From: Acanthococcus lagerstroemiae
Lineage: Eukaryota; Arthropoda; Insecta; Hemiptera; Eriococcidae
DNA: 64,000 nt
Assembly (NCBI GenBank): GCA_031841125.1
Contig: CM063114.1
Span: 41,623,574-41,687,573, forward strand
Direction of reading: 5' to 3'
The notes beneath the pieces are model-generated. The model did no database searches. It was not told the origin of the DNA and saw only the letters and a program-made list of their open reading frames with translations. This document shows, piece by piece, positions 1 through 11,134 of this stretch (position 1 is the first letter of the stretch; each line of letters begins with the position of its first letter). A program made the position numbers and the translations under genes.

Positions 1-88
1 TTCTTCTGCGTTTGAGTTTACCAGCCTACAATGAGAGAAATTTTCTGGAAAAAATAGAGTTCGAGGCCCACTAATACCGAATAGTGAT

Positions 89-1184
89 TGTCATGATCTG
101 ATGTCTTTTCCTCCTACGGCATACCAGGGGCGGAAATAGAACGAGAACTTTAGAGGGAGGAGGGCTGAAGCCCCAGCGCCCAAAATAACTTTATAAAAAT
201 CCAAAAATCATAGCCCCATATATATATATATAAAAAACTATAAAAGATAGATTTTTTCTCTGTACTACTTCTTTTGTAAGAAAAAAAAAAAAAAAAAAAA
301 AAGCGCAATATTACAAACGATAATAACAGTACTCGTATAATTTTACATTTTTCATTTGGGGGGGGGGCTACCTTGAAATCAGGGGGCTTGCGCACCCCTA
401 TTTCCGCCTCTGGTCATACCCGACCACTTTACTATTTTCATTTCTCTCTCTCTCTCTTTTTCTCTCATTCCCTGTTTACGCATTTCAATGTCACGTCCAC
501 TCTCAGTTTCGAATAATTATCTTTGCTTTCGGATAATAAATTATCTGATATTTCACGATAGCTCATTTCCAATCAACCCATATGTTTTTATCGTCGCCTC
601 ACAACATCACCGCAGACCATCATTATCTGACCCCAATATCGATAACTAACATTAATTATAATTTATATCGATACCTTGTACACTTTGTATTTGCGTCAAT
701 ATATTTTACTTATTTTCTCAGTTTGTGTGGAAGCAGATAACTTTCTTCGAAATTGCAAATTATCTAGCCACATGTCCTCTCTATAAGCAATCTGTGTTCT
801 ATTACGCACTTTCTGCCATCTTTCAACTCATGTTTGAAGTCATTTGTTCTAACAGAAGCTCATGTTTCCAACACAAACTTCGCATTCGGCCAACTTTCGT
901 TTTCCAGTTCATATCTCTGTTCAAGTTTCGTTTTGAATACATTACGTGCTATACAAACGTCTCCAGATCCGCTCTGAGACTTTATTAGTATTTCGCGGTT
1001 TCGTTGTTTTATTCAAACTTTTTGAACCTATTTGAGTTGAATTGTGAACTTATTTCTTTTTATTACATTCGCTTTAATTACATATTTCGTATTCCGGCTT
1101 TCTTTCTCTATTGTTGACACAGATGAGTCACAGTCTCCGGTTAAGCATTCAATATATGTTATGACCCTTTAGCGAGTTGTAACA
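89..1184. mobile_element. Solo LTR, family A, copy 1 (with nested MITE)
   Basis: It starts TGTCATGATCTG and ends GCGAGTTGTAACA, so it has TGT...ACA termini. It is flanked by the 4-bp direct repeat TGAT (85-88 and 1185-1188). A second copy at 26845-27574 has the same ends and the same inner landmarks: a GATCCGYTCTGAGAC block and the terminal CTTTAGCGAG or CCTTAGCGAG block. No internal coding region lies next to it, so it is a solo LTR left by LTR-LTR recombination. A 4-bp duplication is typical of Ty3/gypsy-type integrases; this superfamily call is inference. Confidence 0.75.
125..412. mobile_element. hAT-like MITE nested in solo LTR
   Basis: The termini are inverted repeats, CAGGGGCGGAAATAG on the left and CTATTTCCGCCTCTG on the right. 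Flanks read GGCATACC and GGTCATACC, an 8-bp target duplication blurred by a one-base indel. There is no coding capacity. The inside holds a (TA)n stretch, a 26-base poly-A (about 276-301) and a poly-G run. Related ends occur at 42809-43048 and 44552-44853. Confidence 0.65.
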
Positions 1185-2939
1185 TGATATTCGAATACCC
1201 CCACTAACATCCTAAGGATCACAGCGTCTATATAGTATCAATCAAGGTGGAAACATAGCGGGCCCTATTATCCCCGCCAACCCACGCGGACAAAGCAATA
1301 CAATCGCAGGACGTTACCACCAGATCAGAAAGATTGGTACTGTGCGAATGTGCGTCGTGGACAGCTTACTCAACGTCGTTAAACACGTGGTTGGTAAGCG
1401 AAGTGCGGCGGCACACTCTTCGGCACAGAGAAGGAAAACTGTAACCCAACGAAACCGTGGGTAAAGCAACGGCAAACTACTCCGACTAACCTGCCCAGGA
1501 GAATCCCGCGTTAGAAACTGCGACCACTGAGTGGTAACAATTATTGTAATTCAACAAAATTTTCACGAAATCGCAATAACTGTTATCAGAATCCGGTAAA
1601 ATTTGCCAAAATTTTCTGTAGAAGAATACGTGAAATCGCTGAACGACGGCAACTTTATCAAAATTCTAGTCATTTTTAGCAGAAAATTTCTCCCAGCGTT
1701 GATGAGACTGAAAATGCTGCGAAAACTAATGACCAACTTTTGGAAAATTCTGTGCTACTAATCCGTATAGATAAAGCCGAAAATTTTTCGCTCCTACCCC
1801 AAGATTTTAGTTTCCATTTCTATGAATTTTTGTCTTCCTGCCCCAACCCCTCGAATACAGAAATTTCGTTTTTCTTTGTTTCAGTAGTTTTAAAAACGGT
1901 TGTTATGTTGAATGTTTTTCAACTTACAAAAAGTAATTACCCTACGAAAATTACGTCAAGAAGGCAAAAAGTAGCTAGGGCCGGCGTGAGGAAGGCTGTG
2001 GCACCCCTATTCGCGAAGAATACCCAGAAGTTAGGAAATTCCGACCTCTATCAAATCTGTTCTCCTATTACGAAAAAATTTCCTTAGTATCCGCATACTG
2101 ACGCCTCCTATTCAAGTTTTACCAAAATTTGAAAATTCTATCATAATTTCGAACTCAAATTGACAAAAAGTTACCAGCTTTGACTTTCATGTGGCTCGCT
2201 ATCTGGCTTATCAAAATTTTCGATACGGGAATCTTTTCCAATCTGTTCGGTCTTGATTAGACTATTACAGTTAATCATCATCTTGCAGAAAAGTTTTGGA
2301 ATTTGCTACCACATACTTGAAAAAAATCTTTTGGTGTTCGAATCAACTCACCCAGAGAGAGGGAGAATTTCAAGAGAACAAACTGCACCAAAATGTTCTG
2401 AGCTTTTAAAAGGGCTGCATTGCTCCCTCGACATTCACAAATCACGGGTCTGTTTTTTTTTTCTGTAATCTGACAAACTGCGATGTTTACGATCAATTTA
2501 TCTATTTTTCATATGCGGTCTCCATAATTTACTCTCCGAGGTTATCAGAAAACAAGGGCAATGACTATTAAATCCATCAAATTTCGCAGGTGCATGGATC
2601 TTTCTTTATGTATACTTTGCGAAATACAGAAGGAAAAAGGAAATAAGGAAAAACTCGGTTACAATGTAAAACAATATTTGACATAATATTGTTTTCTTTT
2701 ATCTATATCGTTTCTTATCAATTGACTTGAAGGATAGTCGAGGTTAGTTATCGCGCTCGGTTGAGCGTAATAATTTCCTTTCCGATATTTTCCACCCTTT
2801 CTGCTTCGAAAAATACGGAACATTTTTTTTTTATGAACGTTCCTACAGCATGTACATACACGAAAAAGAAAGAAAAAAGAATATTTATCTCATTATAACG
2901 ACTGAAGAGGCGATTTCCATATAAAAGTATTGATTTTTT
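1185..2939. other. Unassigned AT-rich DNA with one GC-richer island
   Basis: No gene is recognised. Positions 1255-1535 are clearly GC-richer than their surroundings and look like a fragment of an old mobile element of unknown type. The rest is AT-rich with short unconvincing ORFs. The open frame at 1740-2084 has no recognisable motif. Confidence 0.4.
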
Positions 2940-3330
2940 AAAATAGCCACATTCCAAGAGTCTGCAGGAGTGTTAAAGAGTGAGTCTAAACCACCCCTGT
3001 AAGAATCATTAAAATTTTCACAGAAATCATAAATAAGCTTGAAAAAGTCTCCAGAATGTTTCAGCAAAGCCAGAGAAGGGTCTGAACCAGTACTTAAATA
3101 AATTTTAAGACTTTTTAGACTTGTTTAAAATCATAAAGTACTCGCCAAGACTCTTCCAGATGTGCTTCACTGCCTAGAAGAGCTCTGAAGAATCTCGAAA
3201 AGATTTAAAACAATTATAACAACTATTAAAGAAATATTCAAGAATCCTGAGAAAAAAGCCTCGAGAATCTTGAATATTCTTAAGTCAAGCCTGGATGTGC
3301 TCGAAAGTCTTAAATGAACCTAACCAATGA
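2940..3330. repeat. Tract rich in spaced AGTCTTnA/TnAAGACT motifs
   Basis: Short motifs such as AAGACTTTTTAGAC, AAGACTCTT and AAGTCTTAA recur at irregular spacing. Similar tracts occur at 17640-17860, 54290-54440, 55200-55300 and 56750-56800. There is no coding potential. It may be a heavily degraded tandem repeat. Confidence 0.4.
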
Positions 3331-3639
3331 GACGAGGGCGGCCCCTTACTAATATTTGAAATTTTTATACATTGGTAGGTATATTTAGTAACTGCAATTG
3401 ACAGAATTGACAATGTTGCAAACGATTTTGGATATGGTTTTAAGTTGGAAATATTCAAACTTTACCCCCTCCCCTATACAAAAAGAATGACTTGCGGAGC
3501 TGAAGATCCGAAAATACGTATATTGAATGAGTTTTATTCATTGAACTTCCATCATCTAACTATCCTGACATAATTCAGCTGCGACCGTTTGCGACATTCA
3601 GAGAAAAAGAGGAAATAATGACGAACGATTTGCAGTGTT

Positions 3640-4790
3640 AGAACAAAAATAGGCTCAACAACAAATTCAGCGCGTTAAAAAATTTATATTTAGACACCTA
3701 ACTTGATTTTGTCGGAAATTTTGAGTTTCACCCCCCCCCCTCCCATATAGGGTTTAGGTTATCAGATGGGGTACCTGCATATAAGCTCAAAAATGAATTC
3801 AGCGTGTTGAAAAACATATATCTAAACACCCAACTCAATCTTCTTCAAAAAAAAATTTTCATCCTTTTTTTAAAGGGAGTAGGTTACCACATGGGGTAAA
3901 AATAAGCCCAAAAACGAATTCAGCGTCTCAAGAAACATAAATATTTGGACATTTTCTTCGATTCTTTCAAAACTTTTGAATATTTTCCCCCATACAGGGG
4001 TAGGTTACCGGATGGGCTAATATAACCTCAAAAACGAATTCAGCGTCTCAAAAAACATACATTTTGATATCCAATTCGATTTTTTCGAACATTTCGAATC
4101 TTTAACCCCAATAAAGGGAGTAGGTTACCAGAAGAGGTGAATATAAGCTGGAAAACGAATTCAGCGCCTCAAAAAACATATATCTGGACATGTACCTGGA
4201 TTTTTTCAGAAGTTTTGGATTTTCATATCCGTATAAAGAGAGTAGGGTTATCAAGTGGGGTGAAAATGAGCTCAAAAACGAATTCAGCGTCTCAAGAAAC
4301 AAAAATTTTCAGACACCCACTTCGATTCTTTCAAAAGTTTTGAACATTCCCCCCCCCCCATACAGGGGTAGGTTACCGGATGGGCTAATATAACCTCAAA
4401 AACGAATTCAGCGTCTCAAAAAACATACATTTTTAGGTATCCAATTCGATTTTTTCAAACATTTTGAATTTTCAACCCTTCTAAAAGGGGGTTGGTTACC
4501 AGATGGGGTGAATATAAGCTCAAAAACGAATTCACCGCCTCAAGAAACATATATTTGGACACCTAATTCGATTTTTTCAAAAATTCTCTCCTATAAAGAG
4601 GGTAGGTTACCAAGTGGAGTGAAAATGAGCTCAAAAACGAATTCAGCGTCTCAATAAACATATTTTTAGATACCTAACTTGATTTCTTCAAAATTTTTGG
4701 ATTTGCATCCCCAATAAAGAGGGTAGGTTACCAGATAGGGTAAAAATGAGCTCAAAAATGAACTCAGCAAGTCAAAATACCCCTAAATTG
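3640..4790. repeat. Tandem array, ~121-bp unit, about 10 copies
   Basis: The block CAAAAACGAATTCAGCGTCTC recurs, in variants, at about 3664, 3795, 3916, 4036, 4157, 4280, 4403, 4528, 4638 and 4760, giving spacings near 121 bp. Each unit also holds a C-rich segment followed by GTAGGTTACC and ATGGGGT. Outer units are more diverged than inner ones, as expected of a minisatellite. Overlapping ORFs here only reflect the repeat. Just downstream (about 4860) lies GACACCCTGTAT, which resembles a Tc1/mariner-type terminus. Confidence 0.85.
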
Positions 4791-6665
4791 ATATATTGTT
4801 GTTAATAGTTTCACAAATCTGATTTTTGCATCTTCAAATTTTAAAATCTCCCACTGTGTGACACCCTGTATGTTACTTGTAAAGCGGGCAAAGAGGACAC
4901 CCTCTATAGGGACTGACCACTGGAAGAAAAGGAAGTGTTTCTAGATACCAGTTAATGTAAAATTTTGATTTGGAACCAATCAAATATTGAAAAGTCCGTG
5001 TAGTTAGGATTTTGCCGCCTAGAATCGCGGTTCCGCCCAGTGTGGGTTCCATGTATGTAGTTTTGCATTGGAACTCAGGACATCCACTTTTTAATTTATT
5101 TTTTAATATTGAAGAGGGCCAATGGAGAATAGAGTAGATGCAGAACTAGGAGATGATCAGTTGGATTTAGAGAAAGTAGAGGTACTAGGGAAGCAGTGTT
5201 AGCTTTAAGATTAATTGTAAATGGGAGACTCAAAAAAGGGGCAAGTTGGGGTGAGATTATTTCAAAAATAAAATGAACTCCGTGTATATAATTGATCTTC
5301 TAGAAGAGCTTCACTCCGCATACGATGAATATGTAAAAAGTGAAGCCGTTTCATTGACGTTTGATGAATACTTTGACGCATTCTGCCTATCAGTTGGAAG
5401 GGTTCATAAGCAAGTTCGTGAGCAGATTTCTCATGGACTGGGCGCCTCTTCTGAAATGGTGTCATCTTTAAAGAAGTTCAATAAACAAATAGTTTTTTTG
5501 TTTTTTTTTAATGGGCTTCAAAAGGGTGCAAAAATTAAGCACTTATTGGTTCACTTCAGAAATCTGGCATCTTGATCAACTTTTTATGTCGTCTGTGGAA
5601 AGTTACACACATTTGAATTTTCAAAAGGTCCTACGTATGGCTTATTTACGGTACATACAACTTGGTCACCCCTTGGCGGGACCGCTCAAAATTATTCCAA
5701 CAAAAACATGTTCCCTGGTGGGGTTTTATACCGAAAAGAACAAGATTACCACTGGCAGAAAAACGTTTCAATGCTGTACAAAATTTCTTCAAATGTCCAT
5801 ATCTTCGTCCTTTCAAATGTAACAGCAGGCAAACATATCTACACGTTATCAGGATAAGTTGCCTACTTATTCAGTGGTGGAGGTGAGAGAGGCGAAAGAG
5901 GGGGGGGGTCATGTACTCGTGACACCCTATTTATGACGGGTAAAACTGTCAAATGAATCTTCTTTTTCTTCGCTAAAGAAAATAAGAAAAAAAAAGTAAA
6001 AAAATTCGATTAAAGATAAGATTTATTTATAAAGTAGGCGGCGGCGGCTGCGAATGAAAATAGGAAAATAATATGCGAGTCGAGACCGACACAAAACTGC
6101 CACACCGGTGGTTTACAATATATACAGAGCGTACACTAAATATTTAATACAACAATTTCTTCAAAGAGTTCTCTATAAAATAACAACTATATATATATAT
6201 ACAGGCGCATTTATAGGGTCAAATTTATATGCCTCCCTCGGGAGTACGGGCGTTCTCTTGTACGTAGGTCATCTCATCAATTTCCCATGCTGCATTTTTA
6301 TGAAATGAAGGAGGTCGTAAAGTGCGAAAGAAAACCCCGTTCAACCGCCACGCGGCGTTAATAGGAACTAGCATAAAACTTTGTTAAGTCGCTCTGTGCT
6401 CCCTCGGTGTGTACCTACGAGCTACTTGCAGCCGTCGCAGTTTCATTTTACGCCTAGTTTTCGAGTTTTAATCGGATTATACACAGCGAAACTCGCTCTT
6501 AGTCGTTTTTCAATTCATATACTCGCACAATCGTCGTAAATAATGTAAAACGACTTCGGCGTTTGCATTGCGGCACGATGCTACAAAATGTTTGCAGGTA
6601 CCCCCCCCCCCCCCGTCACACCATCCTCCGTCCGGATGTACAGTTACAGAATGCTTGTGCCTCGT
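4791..6665. other. Unassigned region with a small unrecognised ORF
   Basis: The open frame 5273-5572 (+, 100 codons) begins MNSVYIIDLLEEL and is acidic and helical-looking for about 70 residues before a poly-T stretch. It is not recognised. An overlapping frame at 5511-5819 is also unrecognised. The 6000-6500 stretch is non-repetitive, with a GGCGGCGGC run and a short (TA)n near 6190. A run of 14 C lies near 6601-6614. Confidence 0.3.
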
Positions 6666-6670
6666 GTAAA

Positions 6671-7345
6671 ATGCCCATTGCCGAACGTACAAACCTACCA
6701 ACGTTGATCAAACAGTAGGAACAAGTTTATTAAGGACACGAAAAACGAACGTCGAATAGGTCGATGCACAAATGGAGTTCGCTCGTAACCACGTACGAAT
6801 AAAGTGGCTCTCTTTTTCGAACTTTAAAATGAAACTATATCGAATGCAGTGCGCTCGGACACAATTAATACGATGTCCATTAGCTACACTCCTGCAACCC
6901 CTGCACCTCCCACAAGGCAGAGTATCAGAAGTGAATCCGTCATATATCTGCACACGATGCATATTGACTCCTCATGCGTTTGCGATAATTTTCCAAATTC
7001 GGTAGCTTGGAATTTAAAATTAATACAAACCAAACCTGTGTCACCAGCTTTTCCATTTTAGATTTGGAAGTCGGAAGTAAGTTAGGCCGAGAAACATAAA
7101 ATCAAGAATAAATAAACGGCAACGCCAGTGAAATGGAGCGCCATACTAACGCCACAGGAAACTGCTTCGCAATGAACATGGCAGCTAGAAACAGATGACA
7201 TCTTCGACTCAAGATTATTGTAAACCTTTTCGAAACAACAATTACGCAACAACACTATCCGGTGTAACCAGCAAACAGTGGTACATTTTTGAGCCGCTGA
7301 TTAGTCAACATTGTTCTCTCCGTTAACGCCGACCAAGCAGAGAGC
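6671..7345 (+). repeat. ~650-bp dispersed repeat, copy 1 (candidate 5' LTR of BEL/Pao element)
   Basis: It begins CCCATTGCCGAACGTACAAACC and is close to identical to 12499-13160 over some 650 bp in the same orientation, apart from small indels. Similarity stops at about 7345 (GCCATTCC), where the jockey-like LINE sequence begins. The two copies flank a BEL/Pao integrase remnant, so I read them as the two LTRs, with this one cut by the LINE. No target duplication was found, and a stand-alone repeat of another class remains possible. Confidence 0.5.
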
Positions 7346-8169
7346 CATTCCACGTTTTGGGCGAGATGTTCTCGACTTCTTCATTGCAGTTGGTATTTCT
7401 CAAAATTACCTCGAAGAAGAGACTGTGGCAGACTTGTCTTCGAGTCATATTCCAGTTCTTCTATGTTACAGTGGAACAGCGAAGTCCTGCTCCTCAAAAA
7501 CCAGAAAGGGTATCACATCCAAAAACACGAACTGGGATCGTTATCGCAAATATCTTGACGGCAATCTTAACACGAGAACAAGACTAAAAACCAAAGAAGA
7601 CACTGACACCTCCATCGAGCGGATGGTTAAAATTCTACAAGATGCGGCGACAGTCTCTACTCCCGATACAACAGAGCACAAGGAAAAGGATATCGACTAA
7701 TCCAGAATCAATAAAAAGAATAGTACTGGAAAAAAGAAGAGCATGGTGAGATTGGCAGCACACGCGACTCCCAAGTGACAAGACAAAATTGAACAATATG
7801 AACAAACTGACTATAAAGAAGTTTGCGAGAGAATCTATAAGTTTCCAAATAGTTCATTCCAGAAATACTTGAAAACGTTAACTCCACACAAGGACTCAGC
7901 CTACTCTCTAGAATAAAGCACCTGGTAGAACAGAACCTACCTCTCAGAACATTACACAACGGATGGGCAATCAGCAATGGGGACAAAGCTATGCTGTTTG
8001 CAGAGCATCTGAAAACAGTCCTTAGGCCATACACTCCACAAGGAGACGAATACTACCCGCCAAGCTGCACCACAGATGAATCAAAAATCAAACTGCTCAA
8101 ACCTACTGAAGTAGCAAGCATGATCAACGGAGGCATCAATGCTAAAAAAAAAAAAAAGCTCCAGGGCAG

Positions 8170-8440
8170 TGTTTGAAGAACGAACAAGAACGAGAAGAAA
8201 AACTGCATGTTCTCGGTTCTTGTTCTCAGAACGAGAACAAGAACAAGAAAATGATGGGATTGAGAACGAGAATGGGAAACGGGACCGGGAATAGGACCAG
8301 GTTGGGAACAAGAATGAGAACAGGTACGTTGGTCATTAAAGGGTAAGGAGAACGAGGAGCATGAACGAAAACCATGCAGTTTGAGAAGAACAAATGAGAA
8401 CGGGAACGAGATGGTTTTTGCGTTATTCCAACATCTTTGC
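8170..8440. repeat. Left GAACGAGAAC-type arm of the composite
   Basis: Degenerate GAGAACNAGAAC hexamer-to-dodecamer repeats, including ATGATGGGATTGAGAAC, GTTGGTCATT and AACCATGCAGTT. The arm matches 9410-9680 in the same orientation and nearly the same length. Its inner end (GCGTTATTCCAACATC) is itself a version of the element terminus. Confidence 0.8.
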
Positions 8441-8486
8441 AGCTGGCGCGAAAGTAAAATTCTGAAAGCCTAAAAACCATCAATTA

Positions 8487-9376
8487 CGAGGGTTGGACCA
8501 AATGTGATGCACACTGTCCTATAAAATTTTTTGTTGTTTAGATACGGTCAAAGTCTTTTTATATTCTTTCAATATAATCCCCCTCAACTACAATTAGACG
8601 TTGCCAGCGTTCAAAGAGGCGTTGGATCCCATTCAGGAGCTTGTTAGAGTTGAGCTGTCAAATTCGTCGCCTCACGACTGCATCCATCGTGGTTAAGTCA
8701 AGAAAATGGATTCCTCGGAGCGATACTTTTAATTTTTGGAACAAATCATAATCTGGCAAGCTTATATCTGGAGAACGGGGAGTGCGGCAGCGTTTCCCAG
8801 CCATATTCGGCGGAGGCAGACAAAACTGAGGCGTGCAAATGCGGTCGCGGATTGTTGGGCAGGGTGCGGATCTGAGGCCGAATTTCTTGCGTATGAAGTA
8901 CCAGTACCTTTCGCCATCGACAGTAAGGTGTGTATCAACGCGATCACACACCAATATACCCTCCCAATCGTAAGCCATGCTCAACATTTGTTTCACTATC
9001 AACTGTTAGCGACGGAACATCTATCGAATCCTGACCGACTTCAAATTTTGCAGACCATCTTGAAATGGTCGAGCAAACCAAAGTACTGTCACTACACACT
9101 TCCCACAGAAAATTATAAATTTCTGTAAGCGTATGATCTCCTAAAGTTCCAATTTTTAAGAACGATCTTTGGTCTAAATTTGCGAACGCGAGCCGAGTAC
9201 ATTTTCTTCCTTTGTGCGAACAGACAGAACACATGTGAACCCTCACTAACCTTGGAACAAACCACATTGACGTGTTCTAGAGACTATAGGGCACATTCTG
9301 ATATAATTTTTACAACGTTTCGTTTCGATTACAGCGCATACTCGGAGTGTGTGTATTACTTTTGGTCCAACTTGCG
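8487..9376 (-). mobile_element. Mariner-like transposon, internally deleted, nested in the hAT composite
   Basis: The termini are CGAGGGTTGGACCAAA and TTTGGTCCAACTTGCG, each next to a TA dinucleotide (8485-8486 and 9377-9378), the Tc1/mariner target duplication. At ~890 bp it is shorter than a full mariner (about 1.3 kb). Its minus strand carries transposase fragments. Confidence 0.8.
8558..9240 (-). pseudogene. Mariner-type transposase relic
   Basis: On the minus strand the 5' part reads as a helix-turn-helix region (RSFLKIGTLGDHTLTEIY ... STISRWSAKF), as in the mariner DNA-binding domain. YDWEGILVCDRV and then SPDISLPDYDLFQKLK follow; the latter is the block holding the third catalytic Asp (family form SPDLxPSDYxLF). 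The C-terminus reads FERWQRLIVVEGDYIERI, matching the mariner W-x2-R-x3-(C)I-x3-G-x-Y-x-E signature. The middle is shortened and several frames are needed, so it is inactive. In the family this enzyme cuts and pastes at TA sites. Confidence 0.8.
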
Positions 9377-9409
9377 TATAAGTTTTTTAAAGTACTCAGA
9401 TGTTGGGAG

Positions 9410-9680
9410 AATGACCGAGAACGAAAAGAAAACCGGCATGTTCTTGTTCTCAGAACGAGAATGAGAACGAGAACATGATGGGATTGAGAACAAGAACAGG
9501 AAACGGGAACGGGAACAGGACCAAGATGGGAACAAGAACAAGAATGGGAATGGGAACAATATGGAAACGGGAATGAGAACAGGAACATTGGTCATTTTAA
9601 GGTAAGGAGAACAAAGAACATGAATGAGAACCATGCAGTTAGAGAAGAACAAACGGGAACGATGATTTTTGCGTTCTTCC
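9410..9680. repeat. Right GAACGAGAAC-type arm of the composite
   Basis: Direct repeat of the 8170-8440 arm, more regular in its GGGAACGGGAACAGG runs. It starts with GATGTTGGGAGAATG, again a terminus-like sequence. The structure therefore looks like two tandem MITE copies with spacer DNA, moved as one unit by the outermost ends. Confidence 0.8.
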
Positions 9681-10619
9681 AACACTGCTCCAGGGCACAA
9701 TGAAATCACTGCAAGAATGTTATCGAGTTGCCGAAAGAAACAATGGTGCACTTGACTTGCATCTTTAATGCCATCTTAAGACTGCGATGTGTGCCCGAAG
9801 ATTGGAAGAAATCACAGGTGATTATGATCCCAAAACCTTAGAAACCAAAACACGAAATGGTCTCATATCGACCAATCTTACTTCTATCGGCACACTCCAA
9901 ACTGTTTTGAAAACTGCTTCCCTTGAGATCCGAACCAATAATTTCGGCTAACAAATTGATACCAGATCACTAGTACGGCTTCAAAAGAAGCACTCAACAG
10001 TGCAGTAGCTTCACAGCACTGCAGACAAAACCAGACGCGTTCTAGACAAAAAAGAGTACTGCTCAGCAATTTTTCTCGATACAGAAAAAGCTTTTGACAT
10101 GGTCTGGTATAAAGGCTTAATAGACAAAAAGCACAACTACCAGTAGGCTTTGTTGATATCTTGGAGTCATACATCAAAAATAGAAAATTCCGAGTCATCT
10201 ATAACCAATACCAGTCAAAATGGTGCAACATCGAGGCATGAGTCCTGCAGGGGAGCATACTTGAACCGATCATTATCTCCTATATACAGCCAATATCCCG
10301 CTAAAAAGGGAAGTGCTAATGGCAAAACCTTCACCGACAATGCTGGAATAATGGCAGTAGATGAAAATTACAATACGTCAGCCCAGAAGCCACAGAGAGC
10401 ATACAGGACAGTCTAAAACTGGACCCAAAAGTATAGAATCAAGATCAATTCGGCCAAGTCAAAACATAGTCTTCATTCTGAGAAACTACCGCTGTCAATC
10501 AGTAACGACGAGAGAACAGCCGATACCAAAAGTTGACGCAGTGTGCTATCTCGGAATTCACCTCGATACCTACCTAAATTGGAGAAGGAGCATATTAGAT
10601 TGAAGAAGCTAGAAGTCAA

Positions 10620-11130
10620 AGATATAATTGTAAGATAGTCTTTCACCTCTTCGATGTTCTTTCCTATTTAGTTTGTATTATTTCATTTACTCGCTATGCT
10701 ATGAGCGTATATTATTGATTCATGAATTATCTTGCTATCATTTATGCCTCTTGTTAGTACACCAGCGGTATTCTTCGAGAGTTATATTCCGGCTTATCTG
10801 CTGCATGCAGCTAGTTGCTAACGCTCTGTACTTTATTTCGAAAGCGATCTTATTTTGAATTCGCTAATAAAACGCATTCATCCAAATTCGTTTTCGGATC
10901 TTCATTATTTCCATCGACTCTTATATAATTATGAAACTGTACTGGCTCCTGGGACGATACCCTCCGATATCCTTGGAATCCAAAAGGCTCATTTACCAGG
11001 TAATAGTGAAACTCATTTGGACGTGTGGTATCAAAGTAGTGCGGGGATGCAGGAGTGAAGACCTAGATATTTTCAGGGTGTAGCAAACACAGATCAAGTC
11101 TTGAAGCCCCTACTTCTTCATCTGAAATTA
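10620..11130. other. Unassigned spacer between LINE and BEL/Pao remnant
   Basis: AT-rich sequence with short open frames (10673-10855, 10855-11055) that show no known motif. It may include decayed LINE 3' end or BEL/Pao pol sequence, but nothing can be shown. Confidence 0.3.
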
Positions 11131-11134
11131 TACA

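Larger units (their letters stand above)
8167..9687. mobile_element. Composite hAT-type non-autonomous element inserted in the LINE RT
   Basis: The outer inverted repeats are CAGTGTTTGAAGAACG and CGTTCTTCCAACACTG. They are flanked by the exact 8-bp duplication CTCCAGGG (8159-8166 and 9688-9695). Removing the element leaves one copy and rejoins the LINE codons for Ala-Pro-Gly. Eight-base duplications and CAG...CTG termini are hallmarks of hAT transposons. Each end carries a ~270-bp arm of GAACGAGAAC-type repeats, and the middle holds a mariner relic. No hAT transposase is present, so it must have moved with help in trans. Confidence 0.85.
7346..10610 (+). pseudogene. Jockey-like LINE relic (endonuclease + reverse transcriptase), interrupted
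   Basis: The relic reads on the plus strand with many stops and frameshifts. At 7354-7500 the frame gives RDVLDFFIAVGI and ADLSSSHIPVLL, the end of an apurinic-type endonuclease domain. About 8100-8158 plus 9688-9700 give the RT lead motif K-A-P-G. About 9790-9890 give VPEDWKKSQVIMIPKP and SYRPILLLSAHSK. About 10076-10115 give FLDTEKAFDMVWYKG, the RT A motif with its catalytic Asp. The C motif near 10334 is decayed (FTDNA in place of YADD). CYLGIHLDTYLNW at 10540-10575 is the usual post-RT block. It once encoded the EN-RT polyprotein of a non-LTR retrotransposon. A hAT-type insertion (8167-9687) splits it, and it is dead. Confidence 0.85.

Noticed and set aside
1255..1535. rRNA fragment
   Set aside because: GC content suggested it, but no conserved rRNA blocks are visible.
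3640..4790. CRISPR-like array
   Set aside because: Spacing is regular, but the whole unit, including the 'spacers', is repeated, and the context is eukaryotic.
9356..9751. FPFLFLFPSWSCSRSR-type ORFs over the GAACGAGAAC arms
   Set aside because: Minus-strand translation of the subterminal repeats; not a gene.
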